The notes under the pieces: model-generated
Databases searched by the model: none
Seen by the model: only the letters and a program-made list of their open reading frames with translations
Told to the model about the DNA's origin: nothing
Source: Paenibacillus sanguinis 2301083 = DSM 16941
GTDB taxonomy: Bacteria > Bacillota > Bacilli > Paenibacillales > Paenibacillaceae
NCBI RefSeq assembly: GCF_000374825.1
Contig: NZ_KB895378.1
Location: 141,048 to 205,047 of the forward strand
DNA length: 64,000 nt
Reading direction: 5' to 3'
Position numbers and translations under genes: made by a program
Shown: positions 8,795-16,249 of the stretch, one piece after another
Position numbering within the stretch: position 1 is the first letter of the stretch
Layout: each line of letters starts with the position of its first letter

Positions 8795-9900
8795 CCCTTG
8801 ATTGAGCCTCCCATCAGACCTCTGACAAAATACTTTTGCAGAAGGAAGAAGATCGCCAGCGGCATCAGCATCGAGATGAAGGCAGCAGACGTCAACAAAT
8901 GCCAGTCATTGCCGCGAGAGCCAACCAAATCGGCAATCTTCATGGACATGACCTGTACGCTTGGCTGATTCCCGATAAAAATCAATGATACGAGATAATC
9001 ATTCCACACCCACAGGAATTGGAAAATGCCGATAGAAGCCAGCGCCGGTACCGATAAAGGGAGAATCAGCCGGGAGAAAATCGTAAAATGGCTGGCCCCG
9101 TCGATAAAAGCTGATTCAAACAAATCCTTGGGCAGCTGGCTGATAAAGTTATACATGAAATAAGTGACCAGCGGCAGACCAAAGGCGCTATGAGCAAGCC
9201 ATATCCCCAAATAGCTGCCGCTTAGGCCCAAGGCCGTAAAATCCTTGAGCACCGGAATCAGCGCCACTTGCAAAGGAATGACCAGCATGGCGATGATGAT
9301 GACAAACAAGGTCCGCCGTCCCGGGAACCGGAGCCAGGCAAAAGCATAGGCGGCAAAAGAAGCGATCAGCACCGGAATTACCGTTGCCGGCACGGCGATC
9401 GTCAGCGTATTCCAGAACGCCTGGGACAAGCCGCTGCCCTTCTGCACCGACTCGCTGCCATCCGCCAGCTTGAGCTTATATTCCTTGCCCGACAGCACAT
9501 TCTTGTAATTATCCAGCGTCAGGTCGGGGACAATCTTCCAGTCCCGGTCCTGCACATTCAGGGTCCGGGCGCGGCGATTCTCCCAAATCAGCCGTTCCCC
9601 ATCCACAACTACACCAGCGCGCAATTGCTCATCACTATAGGTTTGACCATGAACCTCAATCGGTTCGCGCAGATCAATTTCTTTGGAGAGCTGCAGTGTC
9701 TCTGCATTCGTCCACTCCCGGTGAGGGAAGGCCTTCCACCAACCGGTCTGCAAAATATCCGCAGCCGGACGGAAGGAGGATACAAATAGCCCCACCGTCG
9801 GGACGAGCCAGAGGAAGCAGATGAACCCCAGGATCAAATTGACGATCAGCTTGCCGCGTTTGCGCGAACTGACCTTCCTGGCCGGATAGGAAGCAGCCAT
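8791..9900 (-). CDS. Carbohydrate ABC transporter permease (MalG-like)
   Basis: A 369-residue inner-membrane permease of the MalG type. The ATPase-contacting EAA loop reads DGASHFTIFSRLILPLSVPA. The protein is about 90 residues longer than ordinary MalG-like permeases (usually near 280). The extra part lies between the first membrane segment (about residues 18-38) and the next (about 165-190), so it would face outside the cell; it is hydrophilic and contains YSDEQLRAGVVVDGERLIW. The ATG begins directly after the upstream permease stop codon. No ATPase gene is present in the operon, so a shared MsmX-type ATPase elsewhere is likely. Confidence 0.9.
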   Translation of the reverse strand: MAASYPARKVSSRKRGKLIVNLILGFICFLWLVPTVGLFVSSFRPAADILQTGWWKAFPHREWTNAETLQLSKEIDLREPIEVHGQTYSDEQLRAGVVVDGERLIWENRRARTLNVQDRDWKIVPDLTLDNYKNVLSGKEYKLKLADGSESVQKGSGLSQAFWNTLTIAVPATVIPVLIASFAAYAFAWLRFPGRRTLFVIIIAMLVIPLQVALIPVLKDFTALGLSGSYLGIWLAHSAFGLPLVTYFMYNFISQLPKDLFESAFIDGASHFTIFSRLILPLSVPALASIGIFQFLWVWNDYLVSLIFIGNQPSVQVMSMKIADLVGSRGNDWHLLTSAAFISMLMPLAIFFLLQKYFVRGLMGGSIKG

Positions 9901-10986
9901 TTAGAATCCCCCCTGCTTGCGGAACTGCCGCAGATTAATGATAATGACCGGCAGCACGGCGATCAGCAAGACAATAGCCAGCGTCGAGCCATAACCGAAG
10001 TTGCGGTACATGAAAAATTGCCGATAGAACTGCGTTGCCACCACCTCGGTACCGTATTGCCCGCCAGTCATAACCATAACGACATCGAAGATTTTGAGCG
10101 TAAAAACAATGATCGTTGTCGTCACCGTCAAAATAGTTGTGGAGATAAACGGAATGATGATACGAAAGAAAATACGGATTTCCCCCGCTCCGTCAACCCG
10201 CGCCGCCTCCAGAATATCCTCCGGCACCCCCTTGATCGCCGCCGAGAAAATAACCATGGCAAATCCGGTCTGCATCCAGATCAGGATCAGAATCAGGAAG
10301 AAGTTGTTCCACGGCTGCAGCATGCTGGTCCAGGCCTGAGCCTCTCCGCCAAACGCAGTCACAATCGCGTTGAGCAGCCCGATCTGCTGATCGCCCGGCT
10401 GGTAATAATAAACGAACTTCCAGATCACGCCTGCCGCAACGAAGGAAATCGCCATCGGCATGAAAATAATCGACTTGGCAATCCGCTCATAGCTGCTGCG
10501 ATCCGCCAAAATGGCAATCAGCAGGCCAAGCGCAACGCAGGCTAATGTGCCGACAAACACCCATAGCAGGTTGTTGCGCAGTGCCGTTGCCATCAATTTA
10601 TCGGTGAAGACGGCGGCATAGTTGGCCAACCCGACAAATTGCTCGGAGGAGGCGTTGAAGAAGCTCAGATACAAGGTGCGAACCGCTGGCAGCACAAGCA
10701 GCCAGCCTAACAGGATCACCGCCGGTCCTATGAAAATATACGGAAGCACCCTCCGGCGCACCTGCTGCGGGTATTGCTCCACGGCCCAGGTGAAGCTGTA
10801 ATATAGCAGGTAAACACCCGCGACACCCCACAGCACAGCGCATATAGCCGTAAATAATGGATTTAATGTAGAATCGCGAAAAAAGCGAAAGATTAGTCCA
10901 TGGCCGGCGATATTCGCCAGCAGCACGGCCAGGGATAAGAGGACGGCCCGAAAACTCACGGTTTGCTTGGCCTCTGCACTCATCAT
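9901..10986 (-). CDS. Carbohydrate ABC transporter permease (MalF-like)
   Basis: A 361-residue MalF-type permease with several hydrophobic segments and the EAA loop EAARVDGAGEIRIFFRIIIPF, which docks onto the ATPase. Two extra N-terminal hydrophobic segments (about residues 10-70) precede the typical core starting near ILLGWLLVLPAVRTLYLSF. The first two codons are both ATG; AGGAGG is better spaced to the second (10983). It forms the membrane channel together with the MalG-like protein and receives substrate from the lipoprotein encoded upstream. Confidence 0.92.
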   Translation of the reverse strand: MMSAEAKQTVSFRAVLLSLAVLLANIAGHGLIFRFFRDSTLNPLFTAICAVLWGVAGVYLLYYSFTWAVEQYPQQVRRRVLPYIFIGPAVILLGWLLVLPAVRTLYLSFFNASSEQFVGLANYAAVFTDKLMATALRNNLLWVFVGTLACVALGLLIAILADRSSYERIAKSIIFMPMAISFVAAGVIWKFVYYYQPGDQQIGLLNAIVTAFGGEAQAWTSMLQPWNNFFLILILIWMQTGFAMVIFSAAIKGVPEDILEAARVDGAGEIRIFFRIIIPFISTTILTVTTTIIVFTLKIFDVVMVMTGGQYGTEVVATQFYRQFFMYRNFGYGSTLAIVLLIAVLPVIIINLRQFRKQGGF

Positions 10987-11035
10987 GACCCCTCCTCAAG
11001 CATACTTTCGAGACAAAAGAATCTGGCCAAACAGA

Positions 11036-11080
11036 GAGGGCGCGAGTTGCCGGATGAACAAGCTCGGCCCACGCGCCCCA
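11036..11080 (-). other. Intercistronic stem-loop between binding protein and permease genes
   Basis: GGGCGCG at 11038-11044 pairs with CGCGCCC at 11072-11078 in the 128-bp gap between the binding-protein and permease genes. In other importer operons such hairpins protect the binding-protein message and lower permease expression; that role is inferred here. Confidence 0.5.
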
Positions 11081-11114
11081 GCATGACTTAACTTGCAGCT
11101 ATCAGCGAAGAGAG

Positions 11115-12521
11115 CTAGTTGCTCCAGCCTGCCTGAATCTGGTCAAGCGCTTCGTCCAACGTCGCCGTTCCGCTGACGTAATCGGTGATTCCCTTCCAGA
11201 ACGTGCCCGCGCCCACTTTGCCGGGCATCAGGTCAGAGCCGTCAAAGCGCAAAGTAGACGCATCCTGCACCAGCTCTGCCATGCGGCGATCCGATTCCGA
11301 TGCATACCAGTCGAGCGAAGCATCATTCATGGGAGCGATCACCCCGCCGGACTGTACCCAGGTCTTAATGGATTCACCGGTCGTGAAGAATTCCATAACA
11401 GCCCGCACTTCAGGACGATCGTTGAACATGGCATAAATATCTCCGGCCACAAGCACCGGCTTGCCATATTGCTCGTCAATCGGCGGCAAGTAGAACCAGG
11501 CGTAGTCCTCGTCAACCTTCGCGGTTTCCGGGAAGAAGCTGGTAATAAAGTTGGCTTGCCGATGCAGCCATACCTTTGGCGGATTGTCGAACATCGGTGT
11601 CGGTGCATCCCCGAATGCCGTAGTTAAGATCGATTTCGTCCCACCGTATACATAATCCGGGTTCATCCAGATTTCAGACATAACTTCAATCGCATGCTTC
11701 ACTTCGGGGGAGTTGAACGGAAGCTCGCCAGTTACCCATTTATCGTAATTCTCCGGTGAAGTCGTACGCAGCATGATGTCCTCCACCCAGTCTGTCGCTG
11801 GCCAGCCCGTGGCCGCACCACTCTCGATCCCGATAGCCCAGGCTGCATCTCCATCCTTGGCAATCTGCTCCGTCAGCTCCATCAGTTCATTCCAAGTCTG
11901 CGGAATGGTATAGCCCGCTTCCTCAAACTGCTTCTTTGGATACCAGACCAGACTCTTCACATTACTGCGGTTCCAGATCCCGGCCATGATCTCTCCATCT
12001 TTGCCTTCCATCGTCCCCATCTCCAGCCAACTTTGGTTGTAGTTGGCCTTCAGCTTCTCCTGATCCAGGATGCCATTCAGGTCGATAACCTTTCCTGTTT
12101 TGGCGACAGCCGCCAGCAGCCCCGGCTGCGGGAAGTCGGCAATGTCAGGAGCATTGCCTCCATCGACACGCACATTAATGGTCGCTTCAAATTCCTTGGA
12201 GCCCTCATATTGAATATCAATTCCGGTCTTCTCCTCGAACTCCTTGATGCTGGTCTCGAATTTGACTTGGTCGGCATCCACGAACGGTCCAAACATCGTA
12301 ACCGTTGTGCCCTTATATTCGCCTTGAAGCGCCAGGTCCAGCGCTGATCCCGTTGAGGCAGCTCCGCTATTGTTCTGACCTTGCTCTGCTGCGGTACCGC
12401 TATTAGCCGGTGGCGCCGGATCATTGACAGCCTGCTTGCCCCCACCGCAAGCACTAAGCAGCATGGTAAATGACAACCCACCAATCAGCAGCAGTGAAAC
12501 AAGCTTGGATCTTTTTTTCAT
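11115..12521 (-). CDS. Sugar ABC transporter substrate-binding lipoprotein
   Basis: A 468-residue extracellular solute-binding protein of the family 1 (MalE-like) type. It has a lipoprotein signal peptide with lipobox LLSAC (Cys about residue 26), followed by a Gly/Ala/Asn/Gln-rich linker to about residue 60. Typical features include YEGSKEFEATINVRVDGGNAPDIADFPQ and the late ITDYVSGTATLDEALDQIQ. It is first in the operon of binding protein, two permeases and GH65 phosphorylase. The upstream region holds a 22-bp palindrome that is the probable operator of the neighbouring LacI-type regulator. Binding of an alpha-linked glucose disaccharide or oligosaccharide is inferred from the phosphorylase. 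Confidence 0.93.
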   Translation of the reverse strand: MKKRSKLVSLLLIGGLSFTMLLSACGGGKQAVNDPAPPANSGTAAEQGQNNSGAASTGSALDLALQGEYKGTTVTMFGPFVDADQVKFETSIKEFEEKTGIDIQYEGSKEFEATINVRVDGGNAPDIADFPQPGLLAAVAKTGKVIDLNGILDQEKLKANYNQSWLEMGTMEGKDGEIMAGIWNRSNVKSLVWYPKKQFEEAGYTIPQTWNELMELTEQIAKDGDAAWAIGIESGAATGWPATDWVEDIMLRTTSPENYDKWVTGELPFNSPEVKHAIEVMSEIWMNPDYVYGGTKSILTTAFGDAPTPMFDNPPKVWLHRQANFITSFFPETAKVDEDYAWFYLPPIDEQYGKPVLVAGDIYAMFNDRPEVRAVMEFFTTGESIKTWVQSGGVIAPMNDASLDWYASESDRRMAELVQDASTLRFDGSDLMPGKVGAGTFWKGITDYVSGTATLDEALDQIQAGWSN

Positions 12522-12838
12522 AGACCTCTACATCCCCTTCGATTTTATAGATAAGTAAACCCTTGAAAGGTATGACTGAACAGCATATGGTACGGACGGA
12601 TCACCCCCTTGGAAGATTAGCGATGCCTCGAAGGACTTATTTTTGAATGCGGTTACATTTAGAGGATAAATAAATATATGCTGCCTTCGCGAACAAATGT
12701 TTTAAAAATTCTGAAAAGCTTTTCAGAATGGATTGGATGCTGTTCTATGCTGGAATAGGATCCAACACATGTTCAACAGGTGCCCGCAACTGGACGCACC
12801 TTATATCTGATTAAGTCATGATGTTTGTGGTGAAATTG
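12522..12838. other. Intergenic region upstream of the importer operon
   Basis: A gap of 317 bp between the binding-protein gene and the end of the lacI-type gene. It holds the 22-bp operator at 12708-12729 and an AT-rich stretch (12640-12710) that should contain the importer promoter. I see no further gene and no clear terminator for the regulator. Confidence 0.6.
12708..12729. promoter_or_regulatory. LacI-family operator before the importer operon
   Basis: ATTCTGAAAAGCTTTTCAGA plus AT forms a perfect 22-bp palindrome. The core TGAAAAGCTTTTCA recurs before the lacI-type gene at 13877-13892. Even-length palindromes with a central CG or similar dyad are typical of LacI-family sites. It lies about 187 bp upstream of the binding-protein start. 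Confidence 0.8.
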
Positions 12839-13864
12839 CTAGGTGGTAGCAGCTCTCTCCCGCGTAGATTCGCGGACGACAAGCTTATGCTGAAGAACTT
12901 CTCGGGGTGTTTGTATCTCTCCGGTCGTCAGCAGTTCATGCAGCTTCTCTGCCGCACGAAAGCCCAGATCGTAGATAGGTTGTGAGATCGTGGTGAGCTT
13001 GGGAATGTACATGCCGGCCATTCTGTGATTATCAAAGCCGATAACGGACACTTGCCCGGGTACCAAGATATTTCGATCCTTAAGATACGAAATCGTGCCC
13101 ATCGCAAATTCATCAGCGACACAGAACACCGCAGTCAGATCAGGGCGTTCGCTGAATAGCTCATGTGCCGCCTCATAGGCATGCTCAAAATAATAGCTGG
13201 CATACTTGGTATTGGCAATATTGTCTGTCAGGCCATACTCCTCCATGGCGCGGACAAAGCCGGCATAACGTGGAGGTCCGGCAATCGAATGATGATGATT
13301 GAAGCCGATCATACCGATTTGTCGATGTCCCAGCTCAATCAAGTATGCAGCAGCGTCATAGGCCGCAGCTTCATCATCCACCTCCACACAGGGAAGGTCA
13401 TACTCGTCGGAATGGGAAGATACCATCACGCACGGAATACGGCAGCCCAGCAGCTTCTCATAATATTCCGGATACATCTTGTCGCTGGCGAACACAATGC
13501 CATCCACCTGCTTCTCGTGGAACGTATCGATGTAGGATAGCAGACGCGCCTTGTCACGGTCGGTATTGCAGATCATCAGGCTATAGCCCAGTTTATTGCA
13601 GGCCTCCTGCATTCCGCGAATCATTCCCGCGTAATACATGTTTTCGATATCGGGAATCAGCAGCCCCAGGGTATAGGACTTCTTGTAAATCAGTCCACGC
13701 GCGAAGGCGTTGGGCTGGTAATTCAACTCGTGAATCGCGTCCAGCACCCTTGCCCGCTTGCTCTCGACCACAGTATCCGGAGTGTTCATTACTCGTGATA
13801 CGGTACTGATGGAGACCCCTGCTCTTCTTGCTACATCCCGAATGGTTGGTTTTATCTTCGTCAT
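12839..13864 (-). CDS. LacI-family transcriptional regulator
   Basis: A 341-residue LacI/GalR-type repressor. The helix-turn-helix and hinge are at residues 8-60 (TIRDVARRAGVSISTVSRVMN and LNYQPNAFARGL), followed by a periplasmic-binding-protein-like effector domain with the usual GLLIPDIENMYYAGMIRGMQ and SVIGFDNHRMAGMYIP segments. AAAGGA precedes the ATG. Its own upstream region has a palindrome sharing the 14-bp core of the one before the importer operon, so it probably represses both itself and the importer/phosphorylase genes. The inducer is presumably the imported sugar or a phosphorylase product. Confidence 0.93.
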   Translation of the reverse strand: MTKIKPTIRDVARRAGVSISTVSRVMNTPDTVVESKRARVLDAIHELNYQPNAFARGLIYKKSYTLGLLIPDIENMYYAGMIRGMQEACNKLGYSLMICNTDRDKARLLSYIDTFHEKQVDGIVFASDKMYPEYYEKLLGCRIPCVMVSSHSDEYDLPCVEVDDEAAAYDAAAYLIELGHRQIGMIGFNHHHSIAGPPRYAGFVRAMEEYGLTDNIANTKYASYYFEHAYEAAHELFSERPDLTAVFCVADEFAMGTISYLKDRNILVPGQVSVIGFDNHRMAGMYIPKLTTISQPIYDLGFRAAEKLHELLTTGEIQTPREVLQHKLVVRESTRERAATT

Positions 13865-13876
13865 AATTCATTCCTT

Positions 13877-13892
13877 TTTGAAAAGCTTTTCA
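13877..13892. promoter_or_regulatory. LacI-family operator before the regulator gene
   Basis: TTGAAAAGCTTTTCAA is a perfect 16-bp palindrome 12 bp upstream of the lacI-type start codon, overlapping the leader. It shares the core TGAAAAGCTTTTCA with the site at 12708-12729, which points to autoregulation. Confidence 0.8.
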
Positions 13893-13932
13893 ATGTGATT
13901 ATAGCAAAGAAAAATTAAAAATTCAACGAATT

Positions 13933-13946
13933 TTTAAGCGCTTACA
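13933..13946. promoter_or_regulatory. Candidate CcpA site (cre)
   Basis: On the minus strand TGTAAGCGCTTAAA matches the cre consensus TGWAANCGNTNWCA at 13 of 14 positions. It is about 70 bp upstream of the lacI-type gene, a sensible place for catabolite control of a sugar regulon. Confidence 0.55.
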
Positions 13947-14122
13947 AATAAAATGATATACACAATATTCCATTTCATAGTTATATTGTTAAAACGGTCG
14001 AATATGCTTGATTTGGGTGTATCCAGAGGTGCACATCCGGGCGCATCCATCACGGTGGACGACGGCTACGCGCAACTGTTATCCGCCAAAATATCATTTG
14101 ATGAAGGGACGGACGGTATATT

Positions 14123-14794
14123 TTGAAAAAGGTATTGGGCATTATTCTTTCGGGTGTTCTGCTGGTAGCGCTGTCAGGAGTTGCGCAAGTAGACGCAGCT
14201 TCCCCTATTGTCGTTAGCAAAACAATTGTAGTGAAAGCCGGGAAGACGTTCGACGGCAAAGGTCAAACCTACGTCGCCGATCCAAAAGCCTTGGGCGATG
14301 GCAGTCAGGCTGAAAATCAAAAGCCGATCTTCAAGCTAGAAAAGAATGCAACCTTGAAAAATGTGAATATCGGTGCCCCCGGGGCGGACGGCGTGCATGT
14401 CTATGGCAATGGTACGATCGAGAATGTCACCTGGCTTGATGTTGGCGAGGATGCACTGACTCTTAGATCCTCCGGTACGGTGAATATTACCGGCGGCGGA
14501 GCCTATAAAGCCTATGACAAGGTGTTCCAGGCGAATGCGGCAGGCACGATTAACATCAAGAACTTCAAGGCCAAGGACATCGGCAAGCTGGCCCGGCAAA
14601 ATGGGGGCACCTCTTACAAAGTTAATTTTATTCTCGATAATTCGGATATTTCTGATGTGAAGGACTCCATTTTCAGAACAGACAGCAAGTCAAGCACGGC
14701 CAAAATCACAAACACCCGATACCATAATGTACCGACACTGTTCAAAGGCTTTGCATCCGGTAATACTAGCCAGTCCGGCAATAAGAAGTACTGA
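14123..14794 (+). CDS. Secreted pectate lyase, polysaccharide lyase family 3
   Basis: A 223-residue secreted enzyme that cleaves polygalacturonate by calcium-dependent beta-elimination. A signal peptide (about residues 1-25, ending VDAAS) precedes a compact right-handed beta-helix typical of family PL3. Visible family features are [36 protein letters not shown] (acidic calcium-binding residues) and [17 protein letters not shown]. The length is normal for a single-domain PL3 enzyme. The start is TTG at 14123, with AAGGGA rather far upstream (about 13 nt). It is monocistronic, with a strong terminator downstream. Confidence 0.88.
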   Translation: MKKVLGIILSGVLLVALSGVAQVDAASPIVVSKTIVVKAGKTFDGKGQTYVADPKALGDGSQAENQKPIFKLEKNATLKNVNIGAPGADGVHVYGNGTIENVTWLDVGEDALTLRSSGTVNITGGGAYKAYDKVFQANAAGTINIKNFKAKDIGKLARQNGGTSYKVNFILDNSDISDVKDSIFRTDSKSSTAKITNTRYHNVPTLFKGFASGNTSQSGNKKY

Positions 14795-14819
14795 CGCACC
14801 TAATTGTTAACGATAACAA

Positions 14820-14870
14820 AGGAATGGCGGAGTCAGAGAGATCATCCCTGCACCGCCATTCCTGTTTTTT
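14820..14870 (+). terminator. Terminator of the pectate lyase gene
   Basis: AGGAATGGCGG (14820-14830) pairs with CCGCCATTCCT (14853-14863) and is followed by TGTTTTTT. A classic intrinsic terminator on the plus strand. Confidence 0.88.
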
Positions 14871-15084
14871 GAATTCTATAGCTACAAATATTTGTCCACC
14901 CAGCTCTCCTGTCAGTGCTTCTTTTGTTGCTTCTTTACCACCAGTCCGTTTCCTCACAGCGTTCGATCCCCTTCTCCTATTTGTAACCGGGATTCAGGTC
15001 GTCTCATCCAGTAACGCCTATTTTATCCACCACTCAACAGCTTTATGTACGCAAGGTGCTTTCAGAAACATTTGAGGGATATAT
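14871..15084. other. Non-coding gap
   Basis: Between the pectate lyase terminator and the terminator of the sigma factor operon I see no supported gene, repeat or regulatory site. Confidence 0.5.
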
Positions 15085-15120
15085 TAAAAGGAACGCTCCA
15101 TCTTTCCATGGGGCGTTCCT
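15085..15120 (-). terminator. Terminator of the sigma factor operon
   Basis: AGGAACGC (15089-15096) pairs with GCGTTCCT (15113-15120). On the minus strand the stem is followed by TTTTAATAT. It lies 36 bp downstream of the small co-sigma gene. Confidence 0.75.
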
Positions 15121-15156
15121 CATTGCTCTGCAAATATCATTATTTTCCTATTCGGA

Positions 15157-15378
15157 TTAGTCATCCTTCTCCCGAATCATCTCCAGAAACTCCAGAATAA
15201 TATCGGAAACCGCATCTTCTCGTGACGAATGGATAAATTGACTGACGTGTGCAATATCCCCTTTGAACAGATCAATAAGCTCTAATATAGAATCGGGATC
15301 ATTTTCCTTGGCCTTTTGCAACAAACTCAGGAACTCTTCATCATTCGGGACAGCTCTTTGATCATTTTTCGTTTCCAT
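15157..15378 (-). CDS. RsoA-like co-sigma subunit (region 2-type, HTH_16)
   Basis: A 73-residue acidic protein. Residues about 13-68 (EEFLSLLQKAKENDPDSILEL through ILEFLEMI) fit the short helical domain known as HTH_16, which resembles the part of a sigma factor binding core polymerase and the -10 region. In Bacillus subtilis, SigO supplies region 4 and the small RsoA supplies region 2-like functions, making a two-subunit sigma factor. The same order is seen here: region 4 protein first, small partner second. AAGGGGTG precedes the ATG. The gene overlaps the upstream gene by 52 nt in another frame, suggesting coupled translation. Assignment rests on pattern and gene order, not on a database search. 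Confidence 0.7.
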   Translation of the reverse strand: METKNDQRAVPNDEEFLSLLQKAKENDPDSILELIDLFKGDIAHVSQFIHSSREDAVSDIILEFLEMIREKDD

Positions 15379-15671
15379 TTGTTCACCCCTTGCTGACTCA
15401 TATTCAACTCGCGGGCGACTTCCCCCTCGGTTTTACCCTGAAGGTATATTTTAGATATGATGGTTTGCCCCGTCGTGGAAGGAAGCGCACTGATCATCTG
15501 TCTTACAACAATTTTATTATCAGAAGATGAGGTGAAGCAGGTGACGGACGGCTCAACTCCATTGAACGAACATTCCCGTTGTCTTACGGCCCTTGCTCTG
15601 TATTGAACTCTCCAGGCGATTCGGTACACTTCCTTCTGGTATTGCTCGTACACGGTATGATGTTCTTTCAA
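15327..15671 (-). CDS. SigO-like sigma factor subunit (region 4 only)
   Basis: A 114-residue protein whose C-terminal half is a sigma-70 region 4: SALPSTTGQTIISKIYLQGK, then the helix-turn-helix GEVARELNMSQQGVNKWKRK. There is no region 2, so it cannot act as a complete sigma factor alone; the overlapping downstream gene supplies a region 2-like partner. The start is TTG at 15671 with GGGGGAGGT close upstream. It is expressed from a promoter (GGTTGTT, 18 nt, CCCTATATA) almost identical to the one driving the divergent YvrJ-like gene, so autoregulation is likely. Related B. subtilis proteins respond to acid or envelope stress; the inducing signal here is unknown. Confidence 0.72.
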   Translation of the reverse strand: MKEHHTVYEQYQKEVYRIAWRVQYRARAVRQRECSFNGVEPSVTCFTSSSDNKIVVRQMISALPSTTGQTIISKIYLQGKTEGEVARELNMSQQGVNKWKRKMIKELSRMMKSS

Positions 15672-15699
15672 AACTACCTCCCCCTTTCAATTTCATCTT

Positions 15700-15736
15700 C
15701 TATATATAGGGAAAATCAAACGAGCCTTTAACAACC
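15700..15736 (-). promoter_or_regulatory. Probable autoregulated alternative-sigma promoter (leftward)
   Basis: On the minus strand GGTTGTT (15736-15730), 18 nt, then CCCTATATATAG (15711-15700). The -35 is preceded by AAAAATAA. The divergent promoter at 15776-15810 has the same two elements with exactly the same spacer length. Neither box resembles sigma-A hexamers. The implied start, about 15693, leaves a 20-nt leader before the TTG codon. Confidence 0.78.
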
Positions 15737-15775
15737 TTATTTTTGTAATTATTATAACATTTTTTCCAAATAAAA

Positions 15776-15810
15776 GGTTGTTTCTCCTTGTCTTCCATCT
15801 CCCTATATAG
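15776..15810 (+). promoter_or_regulatory. Probable alternative-sigma promoter (rightward)
   Basis: GGTTGTT (15776-15782), 18 nt, then CCCTATATAG (15801-15810), preceded by AAATAAAA. It mirrors the leftward promoter of the split sigma genes; about 39 AT-rich bp separate the two -35 boxes. It would give a leader of about 30 nt before the YvrJ-like gene. Confidence 0.78.
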
Positions 15811-15845
15811 TGAAGGGCCCAATACAATCCAAGGAGGTCATACTC

Positions 15846-16067
15846 ATGCAGGTAGCAGATATTGTATCGTTGGTTACCAATGTAGGGTTTCCGGTTACGC
15901 TTTGCTTCATCTTGATCAAATACGTGCTGCAAACCGTCGGTGATAAATTGAGCAATATTGATGCTTCGTTGCAGACCCTTTCTGAAGAGATACAACGACT
16001 TGACAACCTGATCGGCGAAGATCGACAAGGTGCATCCCCGCCCTCCAGCTCTGGCAAGCAAATCTAG
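15846..16067 (+). CDS. YvrJ-family small membrane protein
   Basis: A 73-residue protein with one hydrophobic segment (about residues 5-27, containing TNVGFPVTLCFILIKYV) followed by an amphipathic, probably coiled, tail with LSNIDASLQTLSEEIQRLD. The GFP-containing membrane segment followed by a short helix fits the YvrJ family, whose B. subtilis member is controlled by the split sigma factor SigO/RsoA. AAGGAGG is 8 nt before the ATG at 15846; an earlier in-frame GTG overlaps the -10 box and cannot be used. It also resembles short phage holins in shape, so a membrane-perturbing role is an alternative. No downstream partner such as oxalate decarboxylase is present. Confidence 0.72.
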   Translation: MQVADIVSLVTNVGFPVTLCFILIKYVLQTVGDKLSNIDASLQTLSEEIQRLDNLIGEDRQGASPPSSSGKQI

Positions 16068-16192
16068 GAAACTGTGAAAAGCAGCCCGACAAATTGTACC
16101 GAATGCACGGCGAAAATGGCACCGTAATTATACTTATTCGGTTTACCTTCCAATTAGAACACCTTGGCCTGTCTTTTTGGAAAATAGCTTAA

Positions 16193-16234
16193 ACAGCAAA
16201 GGAACCTTCAGTGGATTGAAGGTTCCTTTGCTGT
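16193..16234. terminator. Candidate bidirectional terminator
   Basis: A perfect 18-bp inverted repeat (16193-16210 and 16217-16234) lies between convergent genes. The U-tract is weak on either side, but stem length and position fit a shared terminator. Confidence 0.6.
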
Positions 16235-16249
16235 GCAACTCCTATATCA

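Noticed and set aside
14824..15075. 83-codon plus-strand frame after the pectate lyase gene
   Set aside because: It begins inside the terminator stem of that gene and has no coding character.
15810..16067. Longer start (GTG at 15810) for the YvrJ-like gene
   Set aside because: That codon overlaps the -10 element of the promoter; the ATG at 15846 has a strong ribosome-binding site.
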